Below, piece after piece: positions 54,580 through 62,910 of a stretch of 64,000 nt of DNA; position 1 is the first letter of the stretch; each line of letters starts with the position of its first letter. The DNA lies in contig JAJFJB010000106.1 of the NCBI GenBank assembly GCA_021774435.1, positions 1 to 64,000 of the forward strand, written 5' to 3'. Below the pieces are notes generated by a model, which saw only the letters and a program-made list of their open reading frames with translations, ran no database searches and was not told the DNA's origin. The position numbers and the translations under genes are program-made. Source of the stretch: Alphaproteobacteria bacterium (GTDB lineage: Bacteria; Pseudomonadota; Alphaproteobacteria; UBA8366; GCA-2717185).

Positions 54580-54936
54580 ATGTTACAGTTAGGCCGAAAA
54601 ATGGCTGTTTTCGGGGGCTTTTGTTCGGTCTTTGCGTTTGGTTGGAGTATCGCAACAGCGCAGACCCCTTGTCCGGCTATCGCCGACTATCACCTAAAAA
54701 TTTTCGACAATGAGCGAATGGAAATAGAGGATGCGACGGAGAACATGGAAAATCCGTGTACCGGCGTTACCGAGGTTGTGTCGATCGATTTCAAACCGGG
54801 CCTTGGCTTTGTGCAGAGTTTCACCAATGGTGACATTTACGCGGAAGTCGATCCGTTTGTGTTGATTCAATGTGTCGACGGCCGTGCGATGGTCAAGAAC
54901 GCGGAAGAGAACAAGCTCATCTGCGATACGCGCTAG
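54580..54936 (+). CDS. Small exported hypothetical protein
   Basis: A 118-residue protein. AGGAGA lies nine bases before ATG 54580. The N-terminus is a signal peptide (basic LGRK, hydrophobic MAVFGGFCSVFAFGW, cleavage near ATA-Q at about 27). The mature part has four cysteines, consistent with two disulfides in the periplasm. I do not recognise the family. It lies between convergent/divergent metabolic genes without an obvious partner. Confidence 0.75.
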   Translation: MLQLGRKMAVFGGFCSVFAFGWSIATAQTPCPAIADYHLKIFDNERMEIEDATENMENPCTGVTEVVSIDFKPGLGFVQSFTNGDIYAEVDPFVLIQCVDGRAMVKNAEENKLICDTR

Positions 54937-54941
54937 GCGCG

Positions 54942-56102
54942 CTACTCGGGCCAGTTCTCCAACAGGTCCACCGGGTCGCCGAATTTTTCTGCCATCGTGA
55001 CGACAGAGGGCGCGCGTAATGCCGTCAAAAAGCCTTCGTCGATAAGCGTTGCATTTCCGGCGGTCACCGTCGTGTCGTAGCTGATCAAATCCATATGCAC
55101 AGGTGGTTCTTCCCACTCCGGCATCACGCGGCGGATATAGTCGGACGGTTTCGCCAGATCGATGCCGTAATGCAGGGCGCCGGGCGAGTTCGAGCCGGCG
55201 GGATAGACGGTGTGGCGCGGCGCCTTTGGGTTGAAGCCGCAGCCGAGTTCAATGATCTGACCGCCGATCAACATGTCGCGAAGAATGGCCGCATCCTCGC
55301 TGTTGCCGTCAACGCCGGTCACGCGGTCGTCCTTGAACTGCACCTTGATATTCTCCTCGAACGGTTTTTCGAATCCAACCGCCCAGAAAGGCACAACCGT
55401 TCCATTGAGCGAAACGGGTACGGAATCGTCATTGTCGACGGATGTCCGGTCGTAGAGATTGGGCCCGTGCGTTGGCAGGTAATGCACATAGCAGCCGGGT
55501 TCGTCCGCCGCCATGTTGCCGCGCCAGCGACTTGACGAAAGCAAGTTTTGCCGCATCGCCGCGGTAAATTTGATGGTGAGATCGGTCCCGCCCGCGTTCG
55601 CAAAATGGAGATCGAAATCACCGGATTCGGGATATTGGGCGGCTGTTTGACGGATGATTTCGCCAACGATATCGATGGGAAATCTTGCCTGATCAGTATC
55701 CAATAAATCGAGATTTCGGAAATAAGTGATTTTGACCCAACGTTGTCCCTTCGCGCGCTGCGCGATGCAGAACGGATCGATGATTGAGCAGAACCAGGAG
55801 GAGACCACAAAAGTCGCCTGCTCGACAACGGGACGAATTTCCTTAGGCACTTCGGTGTGCTGCGTCGTATCGCTCATGATGACCCAGGGCTTGATACCGC
55901 GGGATCTTGCGAGGCCGCAGACGGCATGAATGACGCGAGGGTCGAGCTTGCGGTCGGCCAGAATGACCAGCCTGTCTTCCGGGGTAAAGGCGAAGGTCCG
56001 CGCGAAGTTATCCAGTGCTTCGAAACGCAAACCCGTGAGCACGGTATCCAATGTACTGTCGGTCGGCAGGCCGACGCCCTTGAAGTCGTTCATGCTAGTC
56101 AT
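54942..56102 (-). CDS. NicX / aminopeptidase T-like metalloenzyme
   Basis: A 386-residue protein of the M29 aminopeptidase-like family that includes 2,5-dihydroxypyridine 5,6-dioxygenase NicX. The C-terminal part has IELGCGFNPKAP, a His in GALHYGID and the His-x-Asp pair in VHMDLISYD, fitting NicX iron ligands. In this family the enzyme either opens a dihydroxypyridine ring or acts as a peptidase. ATG 56102 is used; ATG 56093 is possible. The ribosome site overlaps a hairpin. NicX-type function is plausible but not proven. Confidence 0.7.
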   Translation of the reverse strand: MTSMNDFKGVGLPTDSTLDTVLTGLRFEALDNFARTFAFTPEDRLVILADRKLDPRVIHAVCGLARSRGIKPWVIMSDTTQHTEVPKEIRPVVEQATFVVSSWFCSIIDPFCIAQRAKGQRWVKITYFRNLDLLDTDQARFPIDIVGEIIRQTAAQYPESGDFDLHFANAGGTDLTIKFTAAMRQNLLSSSRWRGNMAADEPGCYVHYLPTHGPNLYDRTSVDNDDSVPVSLNGTVVPFWAVGFEKPFEENIKVQFKDDRVTGVDGNSEDAAILRDMLIGGQIIELGCGFNPKAPRHTVYPAGSNSPGALHYGIDLAKPSDYIRRVMPEWEEPPVHMDLISYDTTVTAGNATLIDEGFLTALRAPSVVTMAEKFGDPVDLLENWPE

Positions 56103-56105
56103 CCT

Positions 56106-56128
56106 ATTCTCCCATCGCTTGGGAGAAT
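56106..56128. promoter_or_regulatory. Inverted repeat covering the NicX-like gene leader
   Basis: Perfect nine-base arms (56106-56114 and 56120-56128) with a five-base loop lie immediately upstream of the ATG on the minus strand. A GGGAG ribosome-site candidate is inside one arm. It may be an operator or an RNA element limiting translation. Confidence 0.5.
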
Positions 56129-56178
56129 ACTACGTCATTCTTCCCGCCGGTAGCGATACGCGTGCCAATCGAAACAAA

Positions 56179-59100
56179 TCAAGCCGGCTTTTCGAGAAGT
56201 TTTTGAATGGTGTTGATAAGCTGATCCGATTCAATCGGCTTGATCAAGACCTCGACATTCTCGATATTAAGAGCGCCGAATGACGGAGACGTGTCTCCGG
56301 TCACGAGAATCGCGGGAACCGATCTGCCGGCACGTTTTCTCACGGCTTGCACGATGTCGATGCCGGACTCGTCGTACTTTAAATGAAAATCCGTCACGAT
56401 GATGTCCGGCGATTCCGCGAGGTCTTCTACCTTCGCATAAGCCTCCGGCGGAGAGGTGGCTGGAACCACTTCATATCCTTCGACCTCAAGTAGGATTTGT
56501 GATGCTTCGAGCACCGAGACTTCATCGTCGATCAATAGTACGATTTCGGTTCTGGTCGTGGAAGGTTCAGCGACGACAGCGGGCGAAGTGGACCCTGCTG
56601 GGATCGCTTTACCGACGGGCAACGTGAACGAAAACGTCGACCCTTTTCCAACTTCCGTTTCAACCTCGATCCCGGTGTCCAAAATTGCGGCGATACGCTG
56701 AACGATCGCGAGTCCCAAGCCAAGTCCAACATTGCGTTCTTGCGGGTCACGCTCGAGCTGATGGAACTCGGTAAATATGTTGTCCAGTTCATCTTTCGGG
56801 ATACCGATACCCGAATCCGTAACCACTAGCTTCAGACCGTCGGCGTCAGGCGTGCTACCGAGCCGAACGAAACCCTTTTCCGTATAACGAATTGCGTTGG
56901 CGACCAGGTTCTGTATGGCCTGCGAGACCAAATTTGCATCAGAATAAGCGACGGCATCGGTCGGTTCTATCTCTAGGTTCAACCCTTTTGCCCTTGCCTG
57001 TTCGCCGAACTCCGCCGAAACCGTGTCGAATATTTCCTGTAGGGGCACGCCAGTAAGGTGTGGCGCCACCGAACCCGATTCCAATTGGGTAATGTCGAGC
57101 AACGAGTTCAGCAAGTTCCGCATGCCGGCAAGGGCTTCTCTCTGCATCGCCAGCATTTTTTGAGCGTCTTCATCGGCAACCGTTTTGCGCAAACTTTCGT
57201 TCAACAAGTTCAGGGACTGCAATGGTTGCCGCAAATCATGACTGGCGGTCGCGAGGAACCGAGACTTCGTCTCGTTGGCCGTCTCGGCACTGCGGATCGC
57301 TTTGCGAAGGGCATCCTCGATCCGCACGCGCTCGGTAACATCGCGGACGGCGGCCGCAATGGTTTTGCCGTCGATGTCGTTGATCGGGCTCAAGCTGACT
57401 TCGATCGGAAACTCGGTACCGTCTTTTTTCAGCCCTGCCAGAAGCGCTCCTGCGCCCATCGTTCGGGGCGCCATATTGGCGTTATATTTGGCGCGGTGAG
57501 CGACATGGCGGCCGCGAAAGCGTTCCGGCATCAGTTGCTCGACCTTCATGCTGGAGAGCTCGCCCTTGCCGTACCCGAACAGGATTTCGGTTTGTGCATT
57601 GGTCTGGACAATTGTGCCGTCCAAATTGTGGATGATGATGGCGTCGGGAGCGGACTCCAGATAGGCGCGTGCCGTCCCTTCGCTTTGCTGTAAGGCGGCT
57701 GCGGTTTTCAGCAACTGCGTGACATCGCGCTCCGTCGTCGCGAATAGCGACGTTGATCCCGAATCATCGCGCAGCAACGTGGCGGCGACGAGAATGTCGA
57801 TAGCACGGCCATCCTTCGTGATGCGGTGGGTTTGGAACGCTTCGACAATTTTGCCTGAGGCAAGTTCTTCTGCGAATGCCAAGGCACTGGCACGATGAAG
57901 TTCCGGGACGATATCCCGGATGTTCATTGCGAGCGCTTCCCGCTCGGTCCAACCAAATATGCGCTCCGCACCTCGGTTCCAGGCAAGGATATTGCCATCG
58001 AAGTCCTGTACCGTGATGGCGTCGTTGGAATCTCGGACCACCGCGGCAAGCCGCTGGGCCTGGACTTCCGACCGTTTGCGTGTGGTGATATCGATGAAGG
58101 TGATCACGACGCCACCGATGCGGTTGTCGCCGGTCCGGTAGGGCAGTACGCGGCGAAGATAGTAGGCGTCGTCATCGGTGCTGACCTCACGCTCCACAGG
58201 CTTAAGGTCCTCGAGCACGTTGCGCGCGTCCGCAAGTAAATCGCCATCGCTGAATTTTTGCCGGATATCCGCCAGCGGGCGACCCTCGTCACTCGCGATG
58301 AGGTTCAACAACTTCTTGGTTTGCGGCGTGAAACGCCGGATTCTCATCTCGGTGTCGAGGAATAGGATCGCGATATTGGTATTGTTGAGCAGGTTTGCCA
58401 GATCGTCATTGGTCGCACTTAACTCGTCTACCTTGTCCTTGAGCTGGCTGTTGACCGTGGTCAGCTCTTCATTCATGGACTGCAGTTCTTCCTTCGACGT
58501 TTCCAGCTCCTCATTGGTGGACTGGAGCTCTTCATTCACCGACATCACTTCTTCATTGGCGGCCTGCAGCTCTTCGTTGGCGGATTCCTGCTCCTCGATA
58601 TTGGTCTGTAGTTCTTCGCGGGTAGATTTGAGTTCGTATTCGAGCTGTGTGATCAACGATTTTTCGGTTTCAGGTGTCGTCGCCGGCGATTGCGCCTCTT
58701 GCACACGGGACGGCTCCGGCCGATCCTCGAAGATGGTCAGGCGTAGACGCTCGGATGTGCCTGGCAATGTCACAGGTTTTATGGTGACTTGCACCGGGAT
58801 TAGCAATTTGTCGCGGTTGACATGCGCATCGGCGATCGTAACCGGTTCCGGGTTATCGGCCATCCCGCGCAACGCTGCTCGCAGCTTTGTCCGTAACGCT
58901 GGCCGGACCAGACTCAACAGATCTTGTGTTGGCGCGCCCGTCGGTTGATCCAAATAACGCCCCGTTGGGCCGTAAAAATAAAGCGCTTGATGTTTCTCGT
59001 TCACCAAGACCGCGGCAGGCGCGTAATCGGCAAGCAGATGCCGTTCTGTCACCTCACCCATCCGGACTTGATCGGTAAGCATCGCAGTCTTTTGATCGCC

Positions 59101-60618
59101 GACACGGATTGGCCGCGGCCGTGCCCTCCCAACCGGAAATTCAACCGGCAGGTGCCGGGCGACGCTTATATGTTTGAGGATGCGCCATTTTTTAACCACC
59201 GGCGCGAACAAATCTTCCTGCTGGCCGACCGTTTCGGAATGGCCGAGGAACAGGAAACCGCCTTCCCGGAGGGCAAAGTGAAACAGTGCGATAACCTTAC
59301 GCTGCACGTCCGCGTCAAGATAGATGAGCAGGTTGCGGCAGCTGATGAGGTCGAGTTTCGAAAACGGCGGATCGCTGATCAGATTCTGTTCTGCGAAGGT
59401 CACCGAATCGCGCAGGGGTTTCGTCACGCGATATACGCTGTTTTCCTTCTTGAAAAAACGCCGCAACCTACCGGCTGGAAGCGTTGCGGCGATATTCTCG
59501 GGATAGACGCCGGTTCGTCCGACGGTCAGTGCTTCCTCGTCGATATCGGTGGCGAATACTTGCAATGGGCAGTGTTTGTCCGCTGTTTCCAACTGCTCGG
59601 TCAGGAGCATGGCGATCGAATAGGCTTCCTCACCACTGCTGCAACCGGGCACCCATACCCGGACAGGCTCATCCGCGTTCTTTCGCGCCACGATCTTTGT
59701 GATGACCTCAGCGTTAAGTGCGTCGAAGGCGTCCGGGTCGCGAAAGAATGTAGTAACGCCGATTAGCAAATCCTTGACCAACTGCGTGGCTTCATCCGGA
59801 TTCTCCCGCAAATAGTCCAGATAGCCCGCCATCGTCTCGATACGATGCAGGCCCATTCGCCGCGCGACTCGGCGACCTATCGTGCCTTGCTTATAGACCC
59901 GGAAATCAAAGCCTTTGCGATTTCGCAGCAATGTCAGGATGTCACGAAGCTGGCTTTCCTCCTCAGCTTCACCAAGGACCGGAGCGGACCCGTTCGCCTG
60001 CTGCATATAAGGGTGCCGGAGGTACTCGATAAGAACTTCAGGCATGCTTTCGACGGGCCCGACATAGTCCACCAACCCGGTCGCAATGGCGCTGCGCGGC
60101 ATGCCGTCATATTGGGCGCTATCCGGTGATTGCGCCATGACAAGACCGCCATTGCCCTTGACCGCGCGCACGCCGAGGGTTCCGTCACTGCCGGTTCCCG
60201 AAATGATGAGGGCAATTGCCTTTTCCGCTTTCTCCTTCGCCAACGACCATAGGAATGTATCGATCGGCATGCGGATGCCGTGCAACAACACCGCTTCGCT
60301 CAAATGGAATATGTTGCCGCTCAGGGTCAGATAGGCATTTGGCGGGATGACGTAGACGTGGTTTGCCTCTGCCGTCATACCGTCACTTGCTTCGATCACG
60401 GGCATCGTGGTCGAGCGTCCCAGGATTTCAGCGATGAGACTCTCATGTTTGGGATCCAGATGCTGGATCAAAACGAAGGCCGCACCACTATCGGCCCGCA
60501 TCGTGCCGAGCAAAGATTTTAATGCTTCAAGGCTGCCGGCCGAAGCACCAATGCCGATTATGGGGGAGTCCTGTGTCACTATGTGCCCGACTCCGTGAAG
60601 CGTGAATGCTTCAGTCAT
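56179..60618 (-). CDS. CheB-CheR-PAS hybrid histidine kinase with receiver domain
   Basis: A 1479-residue signalling protein. CheB methylesterase domain about 16-200 has an intact triad S26, H53, D145. A CheR methyltransferase domain about 220-480 has VWVPGCSSGEEAYSIA. A long coiled coil (about 645-745) is built of repeated NEELQ/STNEELE heptads. Three PAS domains (about 745-1105) follow, then HisKA with H1127 in the ATASHDLRQPLQSL motif, HATPase_c, and a C-terminal receiver with phospho-acceptor D1410. Such fusions sense cytoplasmic or redox cues and probably methylate partners other than classical chemoreceptors. No chemotaxis genes are adjacent. Confidence 0.93.
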   Translation of the reverse strand: MTEAFTLHGVGHIVTQDSPIIGIGASAGSLEALKSLLGTMRADSGAAFVLIQHLDPKHESLIAEILGRSTTMPVIEASDGMTAEANHVYVIPPNAYLTLSGNIFHLSEAVLLHGIRMPIDTFLWSLAKEKAEKAIALIISGTGSDGTLGVRAVKGNGGLVMAQSPDSAQYDGMPRSAIATGLVDYVGPVESMPEVLIEYLRHPYMQQANGSAPVLGEAEEESQLRDILTLLRNRKGFDFRVYKQGTIGRRVARRMGLHRIETMAGYLDYLRENPDEATQLVKDLLIGVTTFFRDPDAFDALNAEVITKIVARKNADEPVRVWVPGCSSGEEAYSIAMLLTEQLETADKHCPLQVFATDIDEEALTVGRTGVYPENIAATLPAGRLRRFFKKENSVYRVTKPLRDSVTFAEQNLISDPPFSKLDLISCRNLLIYLDADVQRKVIALFHFALREGGFLFLGHSETVGQQEDLFAPVVKKWRILKHISVARHLPVEFPVGRARPRPIRVGDQKTAMLTDQVRMGEVTERHLLADYAPAAVLVNEKHQALYFYGPTGRYLDQPTGAPTQDLLSLVRPALRTKLRAALRGMADNPEPVTIADAHVNRDKLLIPVQVTIKPVTLPGTSERLRLTIFEDRPEPSRVQEAQSPATTPETEKSLITQLEYELKSTREELQTNIEEQESANEELQAANEEVMSVNEELQSTNEELETSKEELQSMNEELTTVNSQLKDKVDELSATNDDLANLLNNTNIAILFLDTEMRIRRFTPQTKKLLNLIASDEGRPLADIRQKFSDGDLLADARNVLEDLKPVEREVSTDDDAYYLRRVLPYRTGDNRIGGVVITFIDITTRKRSEVQAQRLAAVVRDSNDAITVQDFDGNILAWNRGAERIFGWTEREALAMNIRDIVPELHRASALAFAEELASGKIVEAFQTHRITKDGRAIDILVAATLLRDDSGSTSLFATTERDVTQLLKTAAALQQSEGTARAYLESAPDAIIIHNLDGTIVQTNAQTEILFGYGKGELSSMKVEQLMPERFRGRHVAHRAKYNANMAPRTMGAGALLAGLKKDGTEFPIEVSLSPINDIDGKTIAAAVRDVTERVRIEDALRKAIRSAETANETKSRFLATASHDLRQPLQSLNLLNESLRKTVADEDAQKMLAMQREALAGMRNLLNSLLDITQLESGSVAPHLTGVPLQEIFDTVSAEFGEQARAKGLNLEIEPTDAVAYSDANLVSQAIQNLVANAIRYTEKGFVRLGSTPDADGLKLVVTDSGIGIPKDELDNIFTEFHQLERDPQERNVGLGLGLAIVQRIAAILDTGIEVETEVGKGSTFSFTLPVGKAIPAGSTSPAVVAEPSTTRTEIVLLIDDEVSVLEASQILLEVEGYEVVPATSPPEAYAKVEDLAESPDIIVTDFHLKYDESGIDIVQAVRKRAGRSVPAILVTGDTSPSFGALNIENVEVLIKPIESDQLINTIQKLLEKPA

Positions 60619-60748
60619 CTGCTTTGCAGAAGATCAACCAAACGTACCGTACTCAGGTGGGGCAACAATTCAATGCGCTACATCATTATTACGCGAGTAA
60701 AATTCCAACAATTGGAGTTGGCCGCTGGTCGAAAAGAAAATCAAATGG

Positions 60749-61960
60749 CTACTTCAACAGTTCGCGAAATCCAACATCCTCGTCGGCGAGTTCTGCTGCC
60801 GTCGGTGTCTTCCCTGCCGTCATGAGACGCTTTATGAACCGCATGTCGCGCGGCCGATTGAGACCAATGGCACCGACAATCGTCTCGCCGACGCGTTGAA
60901 ATAACAGTCCGTCCCGCGCCGAAATATCGCCACGCGTGACGACATTGTCCCACTCGTCCGGTGCTCCGCACATCTGCAAGTTGACGTCGAACTGATCCGA
61001 CCAAAACCAAGGCACTTCCGTGAAAGGCGTATTTGCCCCATTCATGTTCTGCGCGGCGGCGATGGCTTGATTCTGTGCATTTTGCCAGGACTCCAGCCGA
61101 ATGTGCCGCCCGGCGAAAGGGTTGGGATGCAGCGTGACATCGCCTGCGGCGTAGATGGCTGGATCGGAAGTGCGGCAATACTCGTCGACGACAATACCAT
61201 TATCCACATCCAACCCCGCTTCGGACGCCAAGGCCGTATCTGGCACAATACCAACGCCGACGACCACGCCATCCGCTTCGATCGTCTCGCCGCTTGCGGC
61301 GACGACGGTTTCAACCTTGCCGGCGCCTTCGATGCGTTCGATTCCCAAATTGAGGCGGATATCGACGCCATTTTGCCGATGTAGCTCGGAGAAAACGTTG
61401 CCAATCTCTTCAGGCAAGGCACGCCCCATAAGCCGGTCTGCTGCCTCAAGGACCACGACGGCGCAGTCACGAATTCTGGCGCTTGCGGCAATTTCGAGAC
61501 CGATAAACCCGCCACCGACCACGACGATGCGCGTGCCCGCCACCAGCATCTTGCCGATGGCCAAGCTTTCTTCGACGGTCCGCAAATAGTGAACGCCTGC
61601 GAGGTCACCGCCGCTAATATCTAAACGGCGCACGCCCCCGCCCATCGTGAGCAATAACTTGTCGTAAGCGACCGTCTGGCTGTCTCCTATGACAACCCGC
61701 TTTGCGTCGCGGTCGATGACAGTCGCCGGCGCGCCGAGATGCAGCGTGATGTTACGCTCTTCGTACCAGGCTTGGTCATGCATGAGCTCGAAGGGCGCGG
61801 CATCGTCGGCGAGCAACTCTTTCGACAAGGGAGGGCGTTCGTAAGGAAGGTGCGTCTCCGCTCCAATAAGATCGATGCGGCCCTCAAAACCGCTGGCGCG
61901 CAGGGCTTCGACCGCGCGACCGCCAGCCTGCCCCGCGCCGATGACGACAAAGGATTCCAT
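60749..61960 (-). CDS. NAD(P)/FAD-dependent ferredoxin reductase-like protein
   Basis: A 403-residue flavoprotein disulfide-reductase-type oxidoreductase: FAD GxGxxG in VVIGAGQAGGRA (near 5-16), LPYERPPLSKELL, NAD motif IVVVGGGFIGLEIAA, and AAGDVTLHPN near the end. It matches reductases that feed ferredoxins of P450 or Rieske oxygenases. The Rieske oxygenase alpha at 33130 lacks an adjacent reductase, so this is a candidate partner (inference). Start ATG 61960 fits the family; ATG 61981 is possible. Confidence 0.92.
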   Translation of the reverse strand: MESFVVIGAGQAGGRAVEALRASGFEGRIDLIGAETHLPYERPPLSKELLADDAAPFELMHDQAWYEERNITLHLGAPATVIDRDAKRVVIGDSQTVAYDKLLLTMGGGVRRLDISGGDLAGVHYLRTVEESLAIGKMLVAGTRIVVVGGGFIGLEIAASARIRDCAVVVLEAADRLMGRALPEEIGNVFSELHRQNGVDIRLNLGIERIEGAGKVETVVAASGETIEADGVVVGVGIVPDTALASEAGLDVDNGIVVDEYCRTSDPAIYAAGDVTLHPNPFAGRHIRLESWQNAQNQAIAAAQNMNGANTPFTEVPWFWSDQFDVNLQMCGAPDEWDNVVTRGDISARDGLLFQRVGETIVGAIGLNRPRDMRFIKRLMTAGKTPTAAELADEDVGFRELLK

Positions 61961-62017
61961 GGTACTGAATATACGACGCATCCCCCGAAATAACAGCCCG
62001 GGTTCATTCGTAGTTTA

Positions 62018-62740
62018 TTACTTGCGACGCCCTTCAGCGGGGATTTTAGCCGGCTTTTCCGGTTTCTCCGGCCCCCAAACTTTACTGTAATAGGAATCGG
62101 CGAGCTGCAATGCGCCGACGGGATTGTGCGCCAACACTCTGTCCTTCGCGACTAGCGTCGTCGCCAACCCTTCGGAGTGCTTGAAGAACAGGCTGTCATG
62201 GCCGACGCACAGGCCGAGCACGACATTGAATTCGCAGCCGGCGCGGTTCAGTAATTCGGCCTGTGAAACAGGGTTGCACATCGACTCATGGCCGCCGGGG
62301 CGGATTTTCTCGATGTCGTCGAGATCGATGTTTTCTTTAGCAACACCGCCATGTTTGCAGGCCACCGAAGCGACTTCGAAACCGTGGCTCTCCAGAATGC
62401 CACTCAGGGTGTTGGCCATATCGACAAAGCTGATACAGGTGGCAATTCCGATCTTGCGGAATCCCATCTTTTTCGCGAACTCGCAAACTTCCTCAACCCG
62501 GGTCCAGCGGCAATAGCCTTCGCTTTCGACACGTGCCGATTCTTGCGCGACACGGCGGGTAAAGGGATCGGTGTAAAGCGAGTAGGCGCTATCGATGCCG
62601 TCCTGATCGACCTTCGACGGACAGAAACCGGGCCCTCGGGCTTCGGATTCGCCTTGCCGGCAGGCACGGACACTCGGCGGGCAATAAGCGCAACCCGGGT
62701 CATGATAGCGGGATTCGGCGGGCGGGTTATCGTTCGGCAT
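62018..62740 (-). CDS. DUF1847 cysteine-rich metal-binding protein
   Basis: A 240-residue protein with an N-terminal Cys cluster (C17, C20, C27, C40) in a CAYCPPSVRAC...GFCPSK layout and further conserved cysteines including GIATCISF, SVACKHGG, ESMCNPVSQ and LGLCVGHDS. This is the DUF1847 pattern. Function is not known; a metal or iron-sulfur cofactor is likely. GGAG eight bases upstream supports ATG 62740. It is divergent from the sulfatase gene. Confidence 0.88.
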   Translation of the reverse strand: MPNDNPPAESRYHDPGCAYCPPSVRACRQGESEARGPGFCPSKVDQDGIDSAYSLYTDPFTRRVAQESARVESEGYCRWTRVEEVCEFAKKMGFRKIGIATCISFVDMANTLSGILESHGFEVASVACKHGGVAKENIDLDDIEKIRPGGHESMCNPVSQAELLNRAGCEFNVVLGLCVGHDSLFFKHSEGLATTLVAKDRVLAHNPVGALQLADSYYSKVWGPEKPEKPAKIPAEGRRK

Positions 62741-62910
62741 TTGGTGGACTCCAATCGCTAGGCGCAAGATCACTCGTCCAACGGTAAGGCTGCTTTCGTC
62801 GAGTGCAATGATCTGGATCAATTCTGGCAAACGCTCGACTCTTGCGGCGCGACGATGATAATCGGGCAACTTCGTTGGGGTCGATCGGATAGCGGCAGAA
62901 AGCGGAAGCA

